In this document: piece by piece, positions 54,217 to 63,775 of the stretch | Numbering within the stretch: position 1 is the stretch's first letter | How the letters are laid out: each line of letters starts with the position of its first letter | Assembly: GCA_002025645.1 (NCBI GenBank) | Contig: CP018783.1 | Coordinates: 2,976,001-3,040,000, forward strand | Direction of reading: 5' to 3' | DNA: 64,000 nucleotides | Source of the DNA: Curtobacterium pusillum | Lineage (GTDB): Bacteria > Actinomycetota > Actinomycetes > Actinomycetales > Microbacteriaceae | Made by a program: the position numbers and the translations under genes | Notes under the pieces: model-generated | Databases searched by the model: none | The model's input: only the letters and a program-made list of their open reading frames with translations | Told to the model about the DNA's origin: nothing

Positions 54217-55075
54217 GCACGGTGGGCGGCAGCCCCACGGCGGTGCGCATCGCCCGCCGCACGTCGGCCTCGGCTGGCAGGAGCTCGTCCTGGTCCCCGG
54301 TGAGGAAGAACCGGATCTGCCCGAGTGCCTGCTCGGTGAGCATGTCGAGGCCGTTGAGCACGCGACCCCCGGCATCGGCCCAGCGGGACGCGACCGCGGT
54401 CGGCCATGGCTCGTAGGCGACGTCGAACAGCACCGCGTCGGGTCCGGACGGCAGCAGGTCGAGCGCATCGGCGGCGCCACCGGGCAGGGTCGAGACGACG
54501 AAGCCGTGTCGCGTGCCGGGGAGTTCCATGAGCGGCAGGACCTCCAGCGAGACGCCGAGCCGGACGGCCAGGTCGACGAGCGCGCCGGCCTTCGCGGTGT
54601 CGCGGAGGAACAGCCGGACGAACGTCGCACCGAGCCGGACGGCGGCCGTGAGGGCACTCGCGGCGGTCGCGCCGCCGCCGAGGATCGTCGCCTCGCCGGG
54701 CAGGTGGCCGAGGGCCTCGACGGGGCGGACCAGTCCCTCGACGTCGGTGTTCGCTCCGTACCGCAGCACGGTGTCGCCGGACGTCCGGAAGGCGATCGTG
54801 TTGGCGACCCCGAGCTCGTCGACCAGCGGGGTGGTGCGGTCGAGGAGCGGCAGCACGTCCCGCTTGAGCGGCATCGTGAGACTCAGCCCACGCCATTCGG
54901 GACCCAGCCCCGCGACGAACGTGTCGAGCCCGCCGGACGCGACCTCGTGCCTCCCGTACGACCACCGCAACCCCAGGACGTCGTAGGCCGCTGCGTGCAG
55001 CGTGGGGGAGAGCGAGTGCGCGATGGGGGAGCCGAGCACCGCGAGCCGGGTGCGGGCGGGATCGGTGACGGCCAC
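54209..55075 (-). CDS. aroE: Shikimate dehydrogenase
   Basis: 288 residues. It reduces 3-dehydroshikimate in the chorismate pathway. Family motifs: GSPIAHSLSPTLH (shikimate site), LTMPLKRD with the catalytic Lys, GVANTI, GANTDVEG with Asp, then GGGATAASAL as the dinucleotide-binding loop and GLDMLTEQA. In the cofactor loop, GGGATAAS replaces the usual GAGGAA/SRA. GTG 55075 is preferred since TAGGCT ends 8 nt upstream; TTG 55084 would overlap that hexamer. It lies 58 bp from the divergent iron transport gene. Confidence 0.9.
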   Translation of the reverse strand: MAVTDPARTRLAVLGSPIAHSLSPTLHAAAYDVLGLRWSYGRHEVASGGLDTFVAGLGPEWRGLSLTMPLKRDVLPLLDRTTPLVDELGVANTIAFRTSGDTVLRYGANTDVEGLVRPVEALGHLPGEATILGGGATAASALTAAVRLGATFVRLFLRDTAKAGALVDLAVRLGVSLEVLPLMELPGTRHGFVVSTLPGGAADALDLLPSGPDAVLFDVAYEPWPTAVASRWADAGGRVLNGLDMLTEQALGQIRFFLTGDQDELLPAEADVRRAMRTAVGLPPTVLS

Positions 55076-55114
55076 GGTGATCAAGCCTATCCAGAGGCAT
55101 TCCGTACCGGGCCG

Positions 55115-55133
55115 TTAGGTTAGGCTACCCTTC
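55115..55133 (+). promoter_or_regulatory. DtxR/IdeR-type iron box overlapping the promoter
   Basis: TTAGGTTAGGCTACCCTTC matches the DtxR/IdeR consensus TTAGGTTAGSCTAACCTAA at 14 of 19 positions, including the whole left half and centre. The -10 hexamer TAGGCT (55121-55126) is inside it, and the GTG start is the next base after the box. Iron-dependent repression of the siderophore-binding gene is the straightforward reading. Confidence 0.85.
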
Positions 55134-56144
55134 GTGATCCGTACTCCCCTCCGTCTCCGACGCGTGCTGGCCGCTGCCGGTGCCGTCGTCGCAGCGTCCC
55201 TCGTCCTCGCCGGGTGCGCCTCCGGCTCCGGTTCCGCCAGCGACGACTCGTCCTCTTCCTCCTCTGCCGGCGGCCAGTTCCCCGTGTCCATCACGACCGC
55301 GCTCGGCACGACGAAGATCGACTCGCAGCCGAAGCGCGTCGTCGCACTCGGCTGGGGTGACGCCGAGACGGCACTCGAGCTCGGCGTGCAGCCCGTCGGC
55401 GCGAGCGACTGGCTCGCCTTCGGTGGCGACGGTGTCGGACCCTGGCTGAAGGGTGCGTACACGAAGTCGCCGAAGATCATCCAGACGCTGGAGCCGAGCT
55501 ACGAGGACATCCTCAAGCTGAAGCCCGACGTGATCCTCGACGTGAAGTCCTCGGGCGACAAGGACCGCTACGCGAAGCTGTCCGCGATCGCGCCGACCGT
55601 CGCGATCCCGAAGGGCGGCGAGAACTACCTCGCGTCGACCGAGCAGCAGACCACGATGATCGCGAAGGCGCTCGGCAAGGAGTCGGAGGGCAAGAAGCTC
55701 CTCTCCGGGCTCGACGACGCCTACGCCGCGGCCCGCAAGGCCCACCCGGAGTTCGAGGGCAAGACCGCCGTCGTCGGGGCGTACAGCTCCGAGGGCTTCG
55801 GTGCCTACGCCTCCACGGACAGCCGCTCGACGTTCATGCGGAACCTCGGGTTCACGATCCCGAAGGCCATCGACGAGCAGGCCGGCAAGGCGTTCTCGGT
55901 GCACCTGTCGGACGAGAACCTCGACCTGCTGAACGCCGACCTGACGCTCATCCTGCCGATCTACGTCGACGCGTCGAAGGCCGAGGCGGACCCGCTGTTC
56001 CAGAAGGTGCCGTCGGTCGAGGCCGGGCACGCCATCGTGTTCGACGACGCCGACGTGTCCTCGGCGTTCTCGCTGGGGACCACCGCGGCGATCGAGTGGG
56101 CGCTCGAGAAGCTGCCGGACGAGTTCCAGGCGAAGCTCGGCTGA
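55134..56144 (+). CDS. Iron-siderophore ABC transporter substrate-binding lipoprotein
   Basis: 336 residues. Lipoprotein signal with lipobox VLAGC (Cys at about 25), a Ser-rich linker, then a FecB/PeriBP_2 fold: PKRVVALGWGDAETALELGV, EPSYEDILKLKPDVIL and a C-terminal FDDADVSSAFS. It would bind ferric siderophores outside the cell and deliver them to a permease that is not encoded next to it. GTG start is 7 nt after TAGGCT, implying a leaderless mRNA under direct DtxR-box control. Confidence 0.93.
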   Translation: MIRTPLRLRRVLAAAGAVVAASLVLAGCASGSGSASDDSSSSSSAGGQFPVSITTALGTTKIDSQPKRVVALGWGDAETALELGVQPVGASDWLAFGGDGVGPWLKGAYTKSPKIIQTLEPSYEDILKLKPDVILDVKSSGDKDRYAKLSAIAPTVAIPKGGENYLASTEQQTTMIAKALGKESEGKKLLSGLDDAYAAARKAHPEFEGKTAVVGAYSSEGFGAYASTDSRSTFMRNLGFTIPKAIDEQAGKAFSVHLSDENLDLLNADLTLILPIYVDASKAEADPLFQKVPSVEAGHAIVFDDADVSSAFSLGTTAAIEWALEKLPDEFQAKLG

Positions 56145-56165
56145 TCTCCCGGAGACTTCCGTCAC

Positions 56166-56206
56166 AGCGACAGTGTGCCGCCACTGTTCTGCGGCACACT
56201 GTCGCT
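56166..56206. terminator. Hairpin between convergent genes
   Basis: 16-bp perfect stem AGCGACAGTGTGCCGC / GCGGCACACTGTCGCT with a 9-nt loop, followed by TTCG. It sits between the siderophore-binding and DUF1304 genes and likely terminates both. Confidence 0.75.
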
Positions 56207-56231
56207 TTCGCGTGTGTGACGGTCGCGTCGG

Positions 56232-56636
56232 TCAGGAACCGAACGTCGACCCGAGGAACGCGAAGAGCAGGGCGATCAGCGGGAACGAGCCCTGCACGAA
56301 CGCCGAGTTCAGGTAGCGACGACCCGTGCCGAGCAGGACCACCGCGGCACCGAGCATCGACGCCGTCGAGAACACCACGAGCGTCCACCCGGTGGCACCG
56401 TTGCCCGTGACGGCGAGCACCACACCGAGGATCGCGCCGATCGCGAGGAACAGGTTGTAGAACCCCTGGTTGAACGCCATCGCGCGGGTCGCCTGCACCT
56501 CGGTCTCCGACGACAGGCCGAAGATCTTCCGTACCCGGGGACTCGTCCAGGCGACGGACTCGAGGAAGAAGATGTACACGTGCACGAGGCCAGCGAGGAC
56601 CGCAAACACGCTCGAGATCACGAGCAGGACCGACAT
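56232..56636 (-). CDS. DUF1304-family membrane protein
   Basis: 134 residues, four transmembrane helices. The family signature is present: VLAGLVHVYIFFLESVAW near the start and AFNQGFYNLFLAIGA in the second helix. Function of DUF1304 is unknown. ATG 56636 gives the usual family N-terminus; ATG 56645 is three codons upstream and also possible. GGAGG is very close to either start. Confidence 0.88.
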   Translation of the reverse strand: MSVLLVISSVFAVLAGLVHVYIFFLESVAWTSPRVRKIFGLSSETEVQATRAMAFNQGFYNLFLAIGAILGVVLAVTGNGATGWTLVVFSTASMLGAAVVLLGTGRRYLNSAFVQGSFPLIALLFAFLGSTFGS

Positions 56637-56696
56637 GGCCTCCATTCTCGCAGTTCCGAAGCCGTGCTCAGGTCCCGCTCAGGTTGCGACGGCGAA

Positions 56697-56760
56697 CACG
56701 CGCGCGACCGACAGCGAAAGCGCGCGTGACCGACGGCGGACGCGCGCGTAACCGACACCT
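56697..56760. repeat. Three degenerate 21-bp direct repeats
   Basis: Unit approximately ACGCGCGCGACCGACAGCGA, three times in succession with a few differences, just upstream of the chorismate mutase promoter (TAGGCT at 56780). The related GACAGTGTG/CGACAG words occur in the hairpin at 56166. Confidence 0.65.
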
Positions 56761-56791
56761 GGCGGCCAGCCCCGGCCGTTAGGCTCGCAGC

Positions 56792-57115
56792 ATGAGCGAC
56801 GACGACACCACGCCCGCGTACGACCAGGCGGCCGTCGCCGAACTGGGCAGCATCCGGCAGAGCATCGACAACATCGACGCCGCCGTGATCCACATGCTCG
56901 CCGAGCGCTTCAAGTACACGCAGCGGGTCGGGTACCTGAAGGCCGCCGCGGGCATGCCGGCCGCCGACCCCGGCCGCGAGCAGATCCAGGTCGCACGGCT
57001 CCGGTCGCTCGCCGCCGAGTCGCACCTCGACCCCGCCTTCGCCGAGAAGTTCCTGAACTTCATCGTCGCCGAGGTCATCCACCACCACGAGCAGATCGCC
57101 GGCGGCGACGAGTGA
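56792..57115 (+). CDS. Chorismate mutase (AroQ class)
   Basis: 107 residues, all helical. Core pattern LGSIRQSIDNIDAAVIHMLA, then ERFKYTQRVGYLKA, RLRSLAAESHLDPAFAEKFL and EVIHHHEQI is typical of monofunctional AroQ-type mutases, converting chorismate to prephenate. TAGGCT ends 6 nt before the ATG (leaderless). Its TGA overlaps the GTG of the lactonase gene (GTGA). The shikimate-pathway gene aroE lies 1.7 kb upstream on the other strand. Confidence 0.9.
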   Translation: MSDDDTTPAYDQAAVAELGSIRQSIDNIDAAVIHMLAERFKYTQRVGYLKAAAGMPAADPGREQIQVARLRSLAAESHLDPAFAEKFLNFIVAEVIHHHEQIAGGDE

Positions 57116-58185
57116 GCGAGACGCTCCCGACACTGCTCGTCGGCTCGTACACGGCGACGGGCGGTGGCAACGCCACGGGGATCTCGGTCGTCGCGGCGGG
57201 CCCTGTCGACGACGCGGACGTCCGTACCGTCGCGGTCATCGACGACCCGTCCTTCCTCGCGGTGTCCGGTGACCGGGTCTACGCCGTGTCGGAGACCGTG
57301 GACGGCGGCGTTTCGGCGTTCCGTCGCGACGGTGCTGCGCTCGAGCACCTCTGGGACGCGCCGGCCGGTGGTGACGCCCCGTGCCACGTGCGGGTCGACC
57401 CGTCCGGTTCGCTCGTCGTCACCAACTACGTCTCCGGCACGGTGACGGCGATCTCCCTCGCGGCGGCGGAGTCCCACGCCGCATCGCTGCTCGCGAGCGA
57501 CGGTGTCGTCGGGACACACGGCAGCGACGAGGTCGGCGTGCCCGCCGCAGCCGTGGTGACCGAGGTCCTGCCCGACACGACCGGACCGGTCGAGGACCGC
57601 CAGGAGGGGCCGCACGCCCACCAGTCCGTCGCCACCCCGGACGGCACGGTGCTGGTCGCGGACCTCGGCGGCGACGCCCTGCACGAGTTCAGGATCACGG
57701 CCGAACCCGCGATCTCGCTCGTCCGCGTGCACCACGTGGCACCGGGAGTGGGCCCGCGGCACATGGCCTGGTACGACGGCGACCTGATCGTCGCCGGTGA
57801 GCTCGACGGGCACGTGCACCGTCTGCGCCGTGACGACTCCGGCTCCTTCGTCACCATCGCGTCGACGGCGACCTTCGAGGGGTCGGTGGGGGAGTCCCTG
57901 CTCAGCCACATCGAGGTCGACGACGCCGGACGGGTGTACGTCGCCGTCCGTGGGCGGGATCTGATCGTGGTGCTCGATGCCTCGGGCGGGGAGCTGTCGC
58001 TCGTCGGGTCGGCATCATCTGGCGGGGTCTGGCCCCGCCACTTCGCGCGGGTGCCCGGCCACGTACTCGTCGCGAACCAGATGTCCGATGCGATCGCGGT
58101 CCTGCCGCTCGGCGACGACGGGGTCCCCGGCGACGCCGTCGCGCAGATCCCGGTCGGCACGCCGACCTGCATCGTCCCGGTCTGA
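57112..58185 (+). CDS. Lactonase-family beta-propeller protein (YbhE/6-phosphogluconolactonase-like)
   Basis: 357 residues with repeated beta-propeller blades. Motifs include LLVGSYTA at the start, CHVRVDPSGSLVVTNYVSGT, GPHAHQSVATPDG, GVGPRHMAWYDG and GGVWPRHFARVPGHVLVANQ, as in YbhE-type cycloisomerase-2 / lactonase proteins. The likely reaction is hydrolysis of a sugar lactone such as 6-phosphogluconolactone. The start codon overlaps the chorismate mutase stop, so expression is coupled. Confidence 0.9.
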   Translation: MSETLPTLLVGSYTATGGGNATGISVVAAGPVDDADVRTVAVIDDPSFLAVSGDRVYAVSETVDGGVSAFRRDGAALEHLWDAPAGGDAPCHVRVDPSGSLVVTNYVSGTVTAISLAAAESHAASLLASDGVVGTHGSDEVGVPAAAVVTEVLPDTTGPVEDRQEGPHAHQSVATPDGTVLVADLGGDALHEFRITAEPAISLVRVHHVAPGVGPRHMAWYDGDLIVAGELDGHVHRLRRDDSGSFVTIASTATFEGSVGESLLSHIEVDDAGRVYVAVRGRDLIVVLDASGGELSLVGSASSGGVWPRHFARVPGHVLVANQMSDAIAVLPLGDDGVPGDAVAQIPVGTPTCIVPV

Positions 58186-58271
58186 CGCCGCGGGGCGCGC
58201 GAGACGCCGCGATCCGGCCGGTCCGGCCTGGAGGCACGGTGCGTGTCACCGGTACCGGCCAGACTGGGGAG

Positions 58272-58682
58272 ATGGACGCGTCCTACACCCTCGTCTCCGG
58301 TCCGCCACCGCTCGCCGACTACCTCCGGCTGCGCCGGGACTCCGGCCTGACGCCGAAGAACGCCGAGCAGGGCGCCGGAGCGATCGCGGGCAGCTGGTCG
58401 GCGTGCCACGTCGTGGACGAGCACGGCACACCGGTCGCGATGGGGCGGACCATCGGCGACGGCGGGTGGTACTTCCACATCGCGGACATCGCCACGGATC
58501 CGGCCCACCAGCGTCGGGGAATCGGACGCCGGATCGTCGAGTGGCTCGTCGACGACGTCCGATCCCGGGCACCCGAGGGAGCGTACGTCACCCTCGTCGG
58601 CGACCCACCCGGGCAGCGGCTCTACCGGTCACTCGGGTTCGAGGACGTCGCGCCGAGCCTCGGCATGGCCCGACGCACCTGA
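58272..58682 (+). CDS. GNAT-family N-acetyltransferase
   Basis: 136 residues. The acetyl-CoA-binding motif ATDPAHQRRGIGRRIVEWLV is near residue 75, and the C-terminal LYRSLGFEDV is a typical GNAT ending. Substrate unknown. ATG 58272 is chosen over an upstream in-frame GTG because CAGACT lies 6 nt before it, resembling the local leaderless pattern; GGGGAG immediately before ATG is too close to be a normal ribosome site. Confidence 0.9.
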   Translation: MDASYTLVSGPPPLADYLRLRRDSGLTPKNAEQGAGAIAGSWSACHVVDEHGTPVAMGRTIGDGGWYFHIADIATDPAHQRRGIGRRIVEWLVDDVRSRAPEGAYVTLVGDPPGQRLYRSLGFEDVAPSLGMARRT

Positions 58683-58695
58683 GCGGCGACGGACG

Positions 58696-59616
58696 TCAGG
58701 CGTCGATGACGTTCTCGAACGAGCGACCCTCGGCCAGCGCGGCCACCTGTCGACGCATGAGCTCGATCGACCTCGGGATGCTCAGGTCGGTGTTCCCGCC
58801 GACGTGCGGGGTGAGGACCGTGTTCGGCGTCGTCCAGAGCGGGTGCCCCGCCGGGAGCGGCTCGGGATCGGTGACGTCGAGCGCCGCCGAGAGGCGTCCG
58901 GACTGCAGCTCGGCCACGAGGGCGTCGGTGTCGACGACCTTGCCACGCGCGACGTTCACCACGAGGGCGCCGTCGGGGAGCGCAGCGAGCAGGTCGGCGT
59001 CAACCAGGCGCTCGGTCTCGTCCGTCAGCGGCGCGATGAGGACGAGCACGTCGGTCTCGCGGACGATCGTCGGGAGCTCGCCGAACGCGTGCACCTGCCG
59101 GCCGTCCTGCTCGCGGGCGGTGCGCGCCACCACGGTGACCTCGGTGCGGAACGCCTCGAAGCGCGTGGCGATCGCCGACCCGATCGCGCCGTAGCCGACC
59201 ACCGTCACCCGGCGGTCGGCCAGGGAACGGGTGGTCCGGGCGTCCCAGACACCGTTCGCACGGTCGGCCTGGAACGCCCCGAGCTCGCGCAGGGACGTCA
59301 GCGCGAGGCCCACCGCGAGTTCGGCGGTCTCGTCGTCGTGGATCCCGCGGCCGTTCGCGAGCTGCGCGTGGCCGGGGACGTGCGGGACCGCGTGCTCGTA
59401 CCCGGCGCTCGGCAGCTGCAGGAGCTGCAGGTTCGGCAGGTCGTGCACGTACTGCCACCGGTGCCGCCCACCGAAGTAGAACGGCAGGAACGCGATGGCG
59501 ACGTCGTCGGGGCGCCCGTACGGTCCCTCGACGTCCCACACGTCCAGCTCGATGCCGTCCGGCACGGGGCCGAACCGGTCGACGAGCTCGGCGAACGGCA
59601 GCGTGACGATCGGCAT
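58696..59616 (-). CDS. D-isomer-specific 2-hydroxyacid dehydrogenase
   Basis: 306 residues. NAD-binding VVGYGAIGSAIATRF, catalytic Arg in NVARGKVVDTDAL, Glu in DVTDPEPLPAGHPLW and His in TPHVGGNT are all present, as in glyoxylate/hydroxypyruvate or phosphoglycerate dehydrogenases. The short form lacks an ACT domain. It starts 17 bp after the purL stop and could be read through from the purine operon, but a strong ribosome site is not visible. Convergent with the GNAT gene. Confidence 0.92.
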   Translation of the reverse strand: MPIVTLPFAELVDRFGPVPDGIELDVWDVEGPYGRPDDVAIAFLPFYFGGRHRWQYVHDLPNLQLLQLPSAGYEHAVPHVPGHAQLANGRGIHDDETAELAVGLALTSLRELGAFQADRANGVWDARTTRSLADRRVTVVGYGAIGSAIATRFEAFRTEVTVVARTAREQDGRQVHAFGELPTIVRETDVLVLIAPLTDETERLVDADLLAALPDGALVVNVARGKVVDTDALVAELQSGRLSAALDVTDPEPLPAGHPLWTTPNTVLTPHVGGNTDLSIPRSIELMRRQVAALAEGRSFENVIDA

Positions 59617-59633
59617 GCTGTCGGCGACCGCGG

Positions 59634-62015
59634 TCAGGAGTCGGTCCGCGGCGAGAACGCACCGTCGGAGTCGAGCGGTCCGCGGCCGACGTAGCCCTCG
59701 GTCACGTCCTCGACGATGACGTCCCCGAAGCGGCTCGGCAGCGTGGCGTTGTGGGTGCCGCGCAGCTCGTCGATCGTCGCCTCGAACGCACCCTGGACCT
59801 CGAGCGACCCGCTCGTGGCGTCCGTGACACCGATGCGGAGCACCGGGAAGCCGCGGCCGTCGCAGAGGCCCTGGAAGCGGACGTCGTCCTCGCGTCGGAC
59901 GGTCACGATGACGCGGCCGGTCGACTCCGAGAAGAGCGCGGTGGCCGTGTCGACGCCGTCGCGGGCCTCGAGCTCGTCGAGCACCACGCGGGCACCGAGA
60001 CCGAACCGGAGCACCGACTCGGCGAGGGACTGGCCGAGGCCGCCGTCCGCCAGGTCGTGGGCGCTGGTCAGCAGCTGCTCGCTCGCCGCGGCGTGCAAGA
60101 GGTCCGCGAGGGCTTTCTCACGCTCGAGGTCGACCGCCGGCGGGCGACCACCGAGGTGGTCGTGCACGGTGCCGGCCCAGGCAGAACCGTCCAGCTCGAG
60201 CGACGTGGTGCCGAGCAGGTAGATGTTGTGGCCGTCGTCCTGCCAGCCGGAGGGCACGCGGAGCGCGACGTCCTCGATCACACCGAGGACACCGACGACC
60301 GGCGTCGGGTGGATCGGGGTGGTGCCGGTCTGGTTGTAGAACGACACGTTGCCGCCGGTCACCGGGATCCCGAGCTCCATGCAGCCGTCCGCGAGACCCT
60401 CGACGGCCTCGGAGAACTGCCACATGACCTCGGGGTTCTCGGGGGAGCCGAAGTTCAGGCAGTCGGTCACGGCGGCGGGCACGGCACCGGTCACGGCGAC
60501 GTTGCGGTACGCCTCGGCGAGGGCCAGCCGTGCGCCCTGCTTCGGGTCGAGCTGGCAGTAGCGGCCGTTCGCGTCGGTCGCGATCGTGACGCCGAGCCCG
60601 GTTTCCTCGTCGACGCGGATCATGCCGCCGTCGTCGGGGAAGGAGAGCGCGGTGTTGCCGAGCACGTAGGTGTCGTACTGGTTCGTCACCCAGTTCTTCG
60701 AGGCGAGGTTCGGCGAGCCGAGCAGGCTGAGGAACTGCGCCTTGAGCGCGGGACCGTCGGCCGGGCGCTCGAGCGACGCGGCGCTGTCGGCCTGCAGGGC
60801 GTCGATCCAGGTCGGGTAGGCGACCGGACGGTCGTAGACCGGGCCGTCGACGGCGACGGTGCGCGGGTCGACGTTGACGATCTCCTGGCCCTGCCAGTCG
60901 ATGACGAGGCGGCCGGTGCCGGTGACCTCGCCGAGGACGCTGGTCTCGACCTCCCACTTGCCGACGACCGCGAGGAACGCGTCGAGCTTCTCGGGACGGA
61001 CGACCGCCATCATGCGCTCCTGGCTCTCCGACATGAGGATCTCCTCGGCGGTGAGCGTGGGGTCGCGCAGCAGGACGTCGTCGAGGGAGATGTGCATGCC
61101 GCCGTCACCGTTGGACGCGAGCTCCGAGGTGGCGCAGGAGATGCCGGCGGCACCGAGGTCCTGGATGCCCTCGACGAGTTCCTTCTGGAAGAGCTCGAGG
61201 CAGCACTCGATGAGGACCTTCTCGGCGAACGGGTCGCCGACCTGGACCGCCGGACGCTTGGTCGGGCCGCCCTCGGTGAAGGTGTCGGACGCCAGGATCG
61301 ACGCGCCGCCGATGCCGTCGCCGCCGGTCCGCGCGCCGAAGAGCACGACCTTGTTGCCGGCGCCCGAGGCGTTCGCGAGGTGCAGGTCCTCGTGCCGGAG
61401 GACACCGACCGCGAGGGCGTTGACCAGCGGGTTGCCCTGGTACACGGAGTCGAAGTAGGTCTCGCCGCCGATGTTCGGCAGGCCGAGGCAGTTGCCGTAG
61501 AACGAGATGCCACCGACGACGCCGTGCACGACGCGCTGGGTGTCCTCGTGGTCGATCGCGCCGAAGCGGAGCTGGTCCATCACGGCGACCGGACGAGCGC
61601 CCATCGAGATGATGTCGCGGACGATGCCGCCGACGCCCGTCGCGGCGCCCTGGTACGGCTCGACGTAGGAGGGGTGGTTGTGCGACTCGACCTTGAAGGT
61701 CACCGCCCAGCCGTTGCCGACGTCGACGACACCGGCGTTCTCGCCCATGCCGACCATGAGGTTCTTCGTCATCTCCGGCGTGACCTTCTTGCCGAACTGC
61801 CGGAGGTAGTTCTTCGACGACTTGTACGAGCAGTGCTCGGACCACATCACGGAGTACATCGCCAGCTCGCCCGAGGTGGGGCGGCGGCCGAGGATCTCGC
61901 GGATCTTCGCGTACTCGTCCGCCTTCAACCCGAGCGCCTCGTACGGCTGCTCCTTGTCGGGGGTCGCAGCGGCGTCCTGCACGGTGTCGGGCTTCGGGCG
62001 AACGAAAGTCGTCAC
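59634..62015 (-). CDS. purL: Phosphoribosylformylglycinamidine synthase, large subunit
   Basis: 793 residues, the small-type PurL of the PurS/PurQ/PurL complex. It uses ATP and ammonia from PurQ to convert FGAR to FGAM in purine synthesis. Motifs: [12 protein letters not shown] near residue 60, [16 protein letters not shown]-type [23 protein letters not shown] and [14 protein letters not shown] at 62015 is used as start; AGGGA lies about 11 nt upstream. It follows purQ by 47 bp. Confidence 0.96.
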   Translation of the reverse strand: MTTFVRPKPDTVQDAAATPDKEQPYEALGLKADEYAKIREILGRRPTSGELAMYSVMWSEHCSYKSSKNYLRQFGKKVTPEMTKNLMVGMGENAGVVDVGNGWAVTFKVESHNHPSYVEPYQGAATGVGGIVRDIISMGARPVAVMDQLRFGAIDHEDTQRVVHGVVGGISFYGNCLGLPNIGGETYFDSVYQGNPLVNALAVGVLRHEDLHLANASGAGNKVVLFGARTGGDGIGGASILASDTFTEGGPTKRPAVQVGDPFAEKVLIECCLELFQKELVEGIQDLGAAGISCATSELASNGDGGMHISLDDVLLRDPTLTAEEILMSESQERMMAVVRPEKLDAFLAVVGKWEVETSVLGEVTGTGRLVIDWQGQEIVNVDPRTVAVDGPVYDRPVAYPTWIDALQADSAASLERPADGPALKAQFLSLLGSPNLASKNWVTNQYDTYVLGNTALSFPDDGGMIRVDEETGLGVTIATDANGRYCQLDPKQGARLALAEAYRNVAVTGAVPAAVTDCLNFGSPENPEVMWQFSEAVEGLADGCMELGIPVTGGNVSFYNQTGTTPIHPTPVVGVLGVIEDVALRVPSGWQDDGHNIYLLGTTSLELDGSAWAGTVHDHLGGRPPAVDLEREKALADLLHAAASEQLLTSAHDLADGGLGQSLAESVLRFGLGARVVLDELEARDGVDTATALFSESTGRVIVTVRREDDVRFQGLCDGRGFPVLRIGVTDATSGSLEVQGAFEATIDELRGTHNATLPSRFGDVIVEDVTEGYVGRGPLDSDGAFSPRTDS

Positions 62016-62062
62016 GGTGTTGTCGTTCCCTGTCACTGGAGTTGCGGGCACTGGAGTCGCGG

Positions 62063-62758
62063 TCACTTGACCAGCGTCGACTCGATCACGGAGGTGAAGA
62101 AGGTGAGGCCGTCCGTGCCGGAGGCCATCGCCGCGGGGGTGTCCGGGCCGAAGCCGGGCTCCGTCGCGTGCTCGGGGTGCGGCATGAGGCCGACGACGTT
62201 GCCGCGCTCGTTCGAGACTCCGGCGATGTCGTCGATCGACCCGTTCGGGTTCACGCCGACGTAGCGGAACACGACCTGGCCGTTGTCCTCGATGCGCTTG
62301 ATCTCGTCGGGATCCGCCACGAAGCGGCCGTCGGCGTTCTTCAGCGGGATGGTGATCTCCTGCTGGGCGGTGAAGCCCGAGGTCCACGCGGTCGCGGTCG
62401 TCTCGACGCGGAGCTTCTGGTCGCGGCGGATGAACTGCTGGTGCGCGTTGCGGGTGTGCGCGCCGGGGACCAGACGGGCCTCGGCCAGCATCTGGAACCC
62501 GTTGCAGATGCCGAGCACGGGCATGCCCTTGCCGGCGGCGTCGATGACCTCGGCCATGATCGGAGCCTTCGCGGCGATCGCACCGGCACGCAGGTAGTCG
62601 CCGTAGGAGAACCCGCCGGGCAGGACGATGGCGTCGACACCCTGGAGGTCGTGGTCGCCGTGCCAGAGCGCGACGGGGTCGGCACCGGCGAGACGGACGG
62701 CGCGCTGGGCGTCGCGGTCGTCGAGCGAGCCCGGGAACGTGATGACGCCGATCCGCAT
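62063..62758 (-). CDS. purQ: Phosphoribosylformylglycinamidine synthase, glutaminase subunit
   Basis: 231 residues. A class I glutamine amidotransferase that supplies ammonia to PurL: the nucleophile Cys is in [11 protein letters not shown], with His and Glu in [10 protein letters not shown]. The N-terminus [20 protein letters not shown] is typical. ATG 62758 matches family starts; GTG 62767 would overlap the purS stop (GTGA) and is also possible. Confidence 0.96.
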   Translation of the reverse strand: MRIGVITFPGSLDDRDAQRAVRLAGADPVALWHGDHDLQGVDAIVLPGGFSYGDYLRAGAIAAKAPIMAEVIDAAGKGMPVLGICNGFQMLAEARLVPGAHTRNAHQQFIRRDQKLRVETTATAWTSGFTAQQEITIPLKNADGRFVADPDEIKRIEDNGQVVFRYVGVNPNGSIDDIAGVSNERGNVVGLMPHPEHATEPGFGPDTPAAMASGTDGLTFFTSVIESTLVK

Positions 62759-62763
62759 CGAGG

Positions 62764-63015
62764 TCACTGGCCTTCGACCGTCACGGACACGACGTCCTCG
62801 ATGACGGCGTTGGAGAAGACGTCCGCGGCGATCGCGCGGACCTCGTCGAGCTTGGCGTCGTCGACCGGGCCGTCGACGGCCACCTCGAAGCGCTTGCCGA
62901 TGCGGACGTTGGTCAGGTCGGCCTTGCCGAGACGGGCCAGGGCGTTGCCCACGGCCTTTCCCTGCGGGTCGAGGATCTCGGCCTTGGGCATGACCTCGAC
63001 GACGATCGTTGGCAC
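62764..63015 (-). CDS. purS: Phosphoribosylformylglycinamidine synthase subunit PurS
   Basis: 83 residues, the usual size. It bridges PurQ and PurL. Sequence [20 protein letters not shown] with [12 protein letters not shown] and [10 protein letters not shown] is characteristic. GTG at 63015 has GGAGTG 5 nt upstream. First gene of the purS-purQ-purL run. Confidence 0.95.
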   Translation of the reverse strand: MPTIVVEVMPKAEILDPQGKAVGNALARLGKADLTNVRIGKRFEVAVDGPVDDAKLDEVRAIAADVFSNAVIEDVVSVTVEGQ

Positions 63016-63055
63016 GTGTTCACTCCAGCGCTTCGGGGGTGGGTGGGACCCGACC

Positions 63056-63061
63056 AGTCTA
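63056..63061 (-). promoter_or_regulatory. -10 hexamer of the purSQL operon
   Basis: TAGACT on the minus strand, 40 nt upstream of the purS GTG, identical to the purA -10 hexamer. No PurR-type site was recognised. Confidence 0.5.
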
Positions 63062-63088
63062 AGCGGCGCGCGCGGCGCGCCGAACCGC

Positions 63089-63129
63089 TTGTGGAGAACA
63101 CATCCAAGGCGTATATTCCAAGTCGAATA
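63089..63129 (+). promoter_or_regulatory. PadR gene promoter and overlapping operator
   Basis: -35 TTGTGG (63089-63094) and -10 TATATT (63112-63117) with an exact 17-nt spacer. The inverted repeat TATTC-caagtc-GAATA (63114-63129) overlaps the -10, where the PadR product could bind to repress itself and the downstream transporter. Confidence 0.65.
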
Positions 63130-63160
63130 GTCCACACGGAACACTGACCTGGAGGCACGG

Positions 63161-63775
63161 ATGACGTCGATCACGCCGCTCGCGTTCGCCGCGCTGGGGC
63201 TCCTCGCCGAGGCGCCGATGCACCCGTACGAGATGTTCCAGACGATGCTCCAGCGGCGGGAGGACCAGAACGTCAAGGTCCGGCCGAGCACGCTCTACCA
63301 CCAGATCGGACGGCTGGTCGACCTCGGGTACGCCGAAGCGCTCGGCACCGCTCGCGAGGGCAACCGGCCGGAACGCACCACCTACGCGATCACCGACCAC
63401 GGCCGGACCGCGCTCGAGGACGGTCTCCGCCGCATGATCGCCGAGCCGGCGGACGAGTACCCGGAGTTCCAACTCGCCGTCTCGCACATCGACAACCTGA
63501 CCGCCGAGGACGCGGTGACCGCCCTGCGGGCACGCGCCGACGCGCTCCGGGGCGAACGCGAGGAGTACGACCGGGCCGCCACGGGCCTCCAGGCCAAACA
63601 GCTGGCGGGCCGCTTCTGGCTCGACGTGTCGTACGTCCGTGCCATGCTCACCGCGCAGATCGAGTGGCTCTCCGGGACCGCCGACCGGATCGCGCGCGGC
63701 GACGTCCCCTGGGACGGTCCGGCCGTCCCCACCGACTCAGCACCCCCCACGAACAGCAAGGAACACACCCGATGA
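63161..63775 (+). CDS. PadR-family transcriptional regulator
   Basis: 204 residues. The winged-helix domain contains [20 protein letters not shown], then [20 protein letters not shown] and TYAITDHGR; the C-terminal Vir/AphA-like helical part follows. ATG is preceded by GGAGG 5 nt upstream, which comes from a copy of the CTGGAGGCACGG repeat. Its stop overlaps the ATG of the MFS gene (ATGA). It probably senses a drug-like ligand and represses both genes. Confidence 0.92.
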   Translation: MTSITPLAFAALGLLAEAPMHPYEMFQTMLQRREDQNVKVRPSTLYHQIGRLVDLGYAEALGTAREGNRPERTTYAITDHGRTALEDGLRRMIAEPADEYPEFQLAVSHIDNLTAEDAVTALRARADALRGEREEYDRAATGLQAKQLAGRFWLDVSYVRAMLTAQIEWLSGTADRIARGDVPWDGPAVPTDSAPPTNSKEHTR

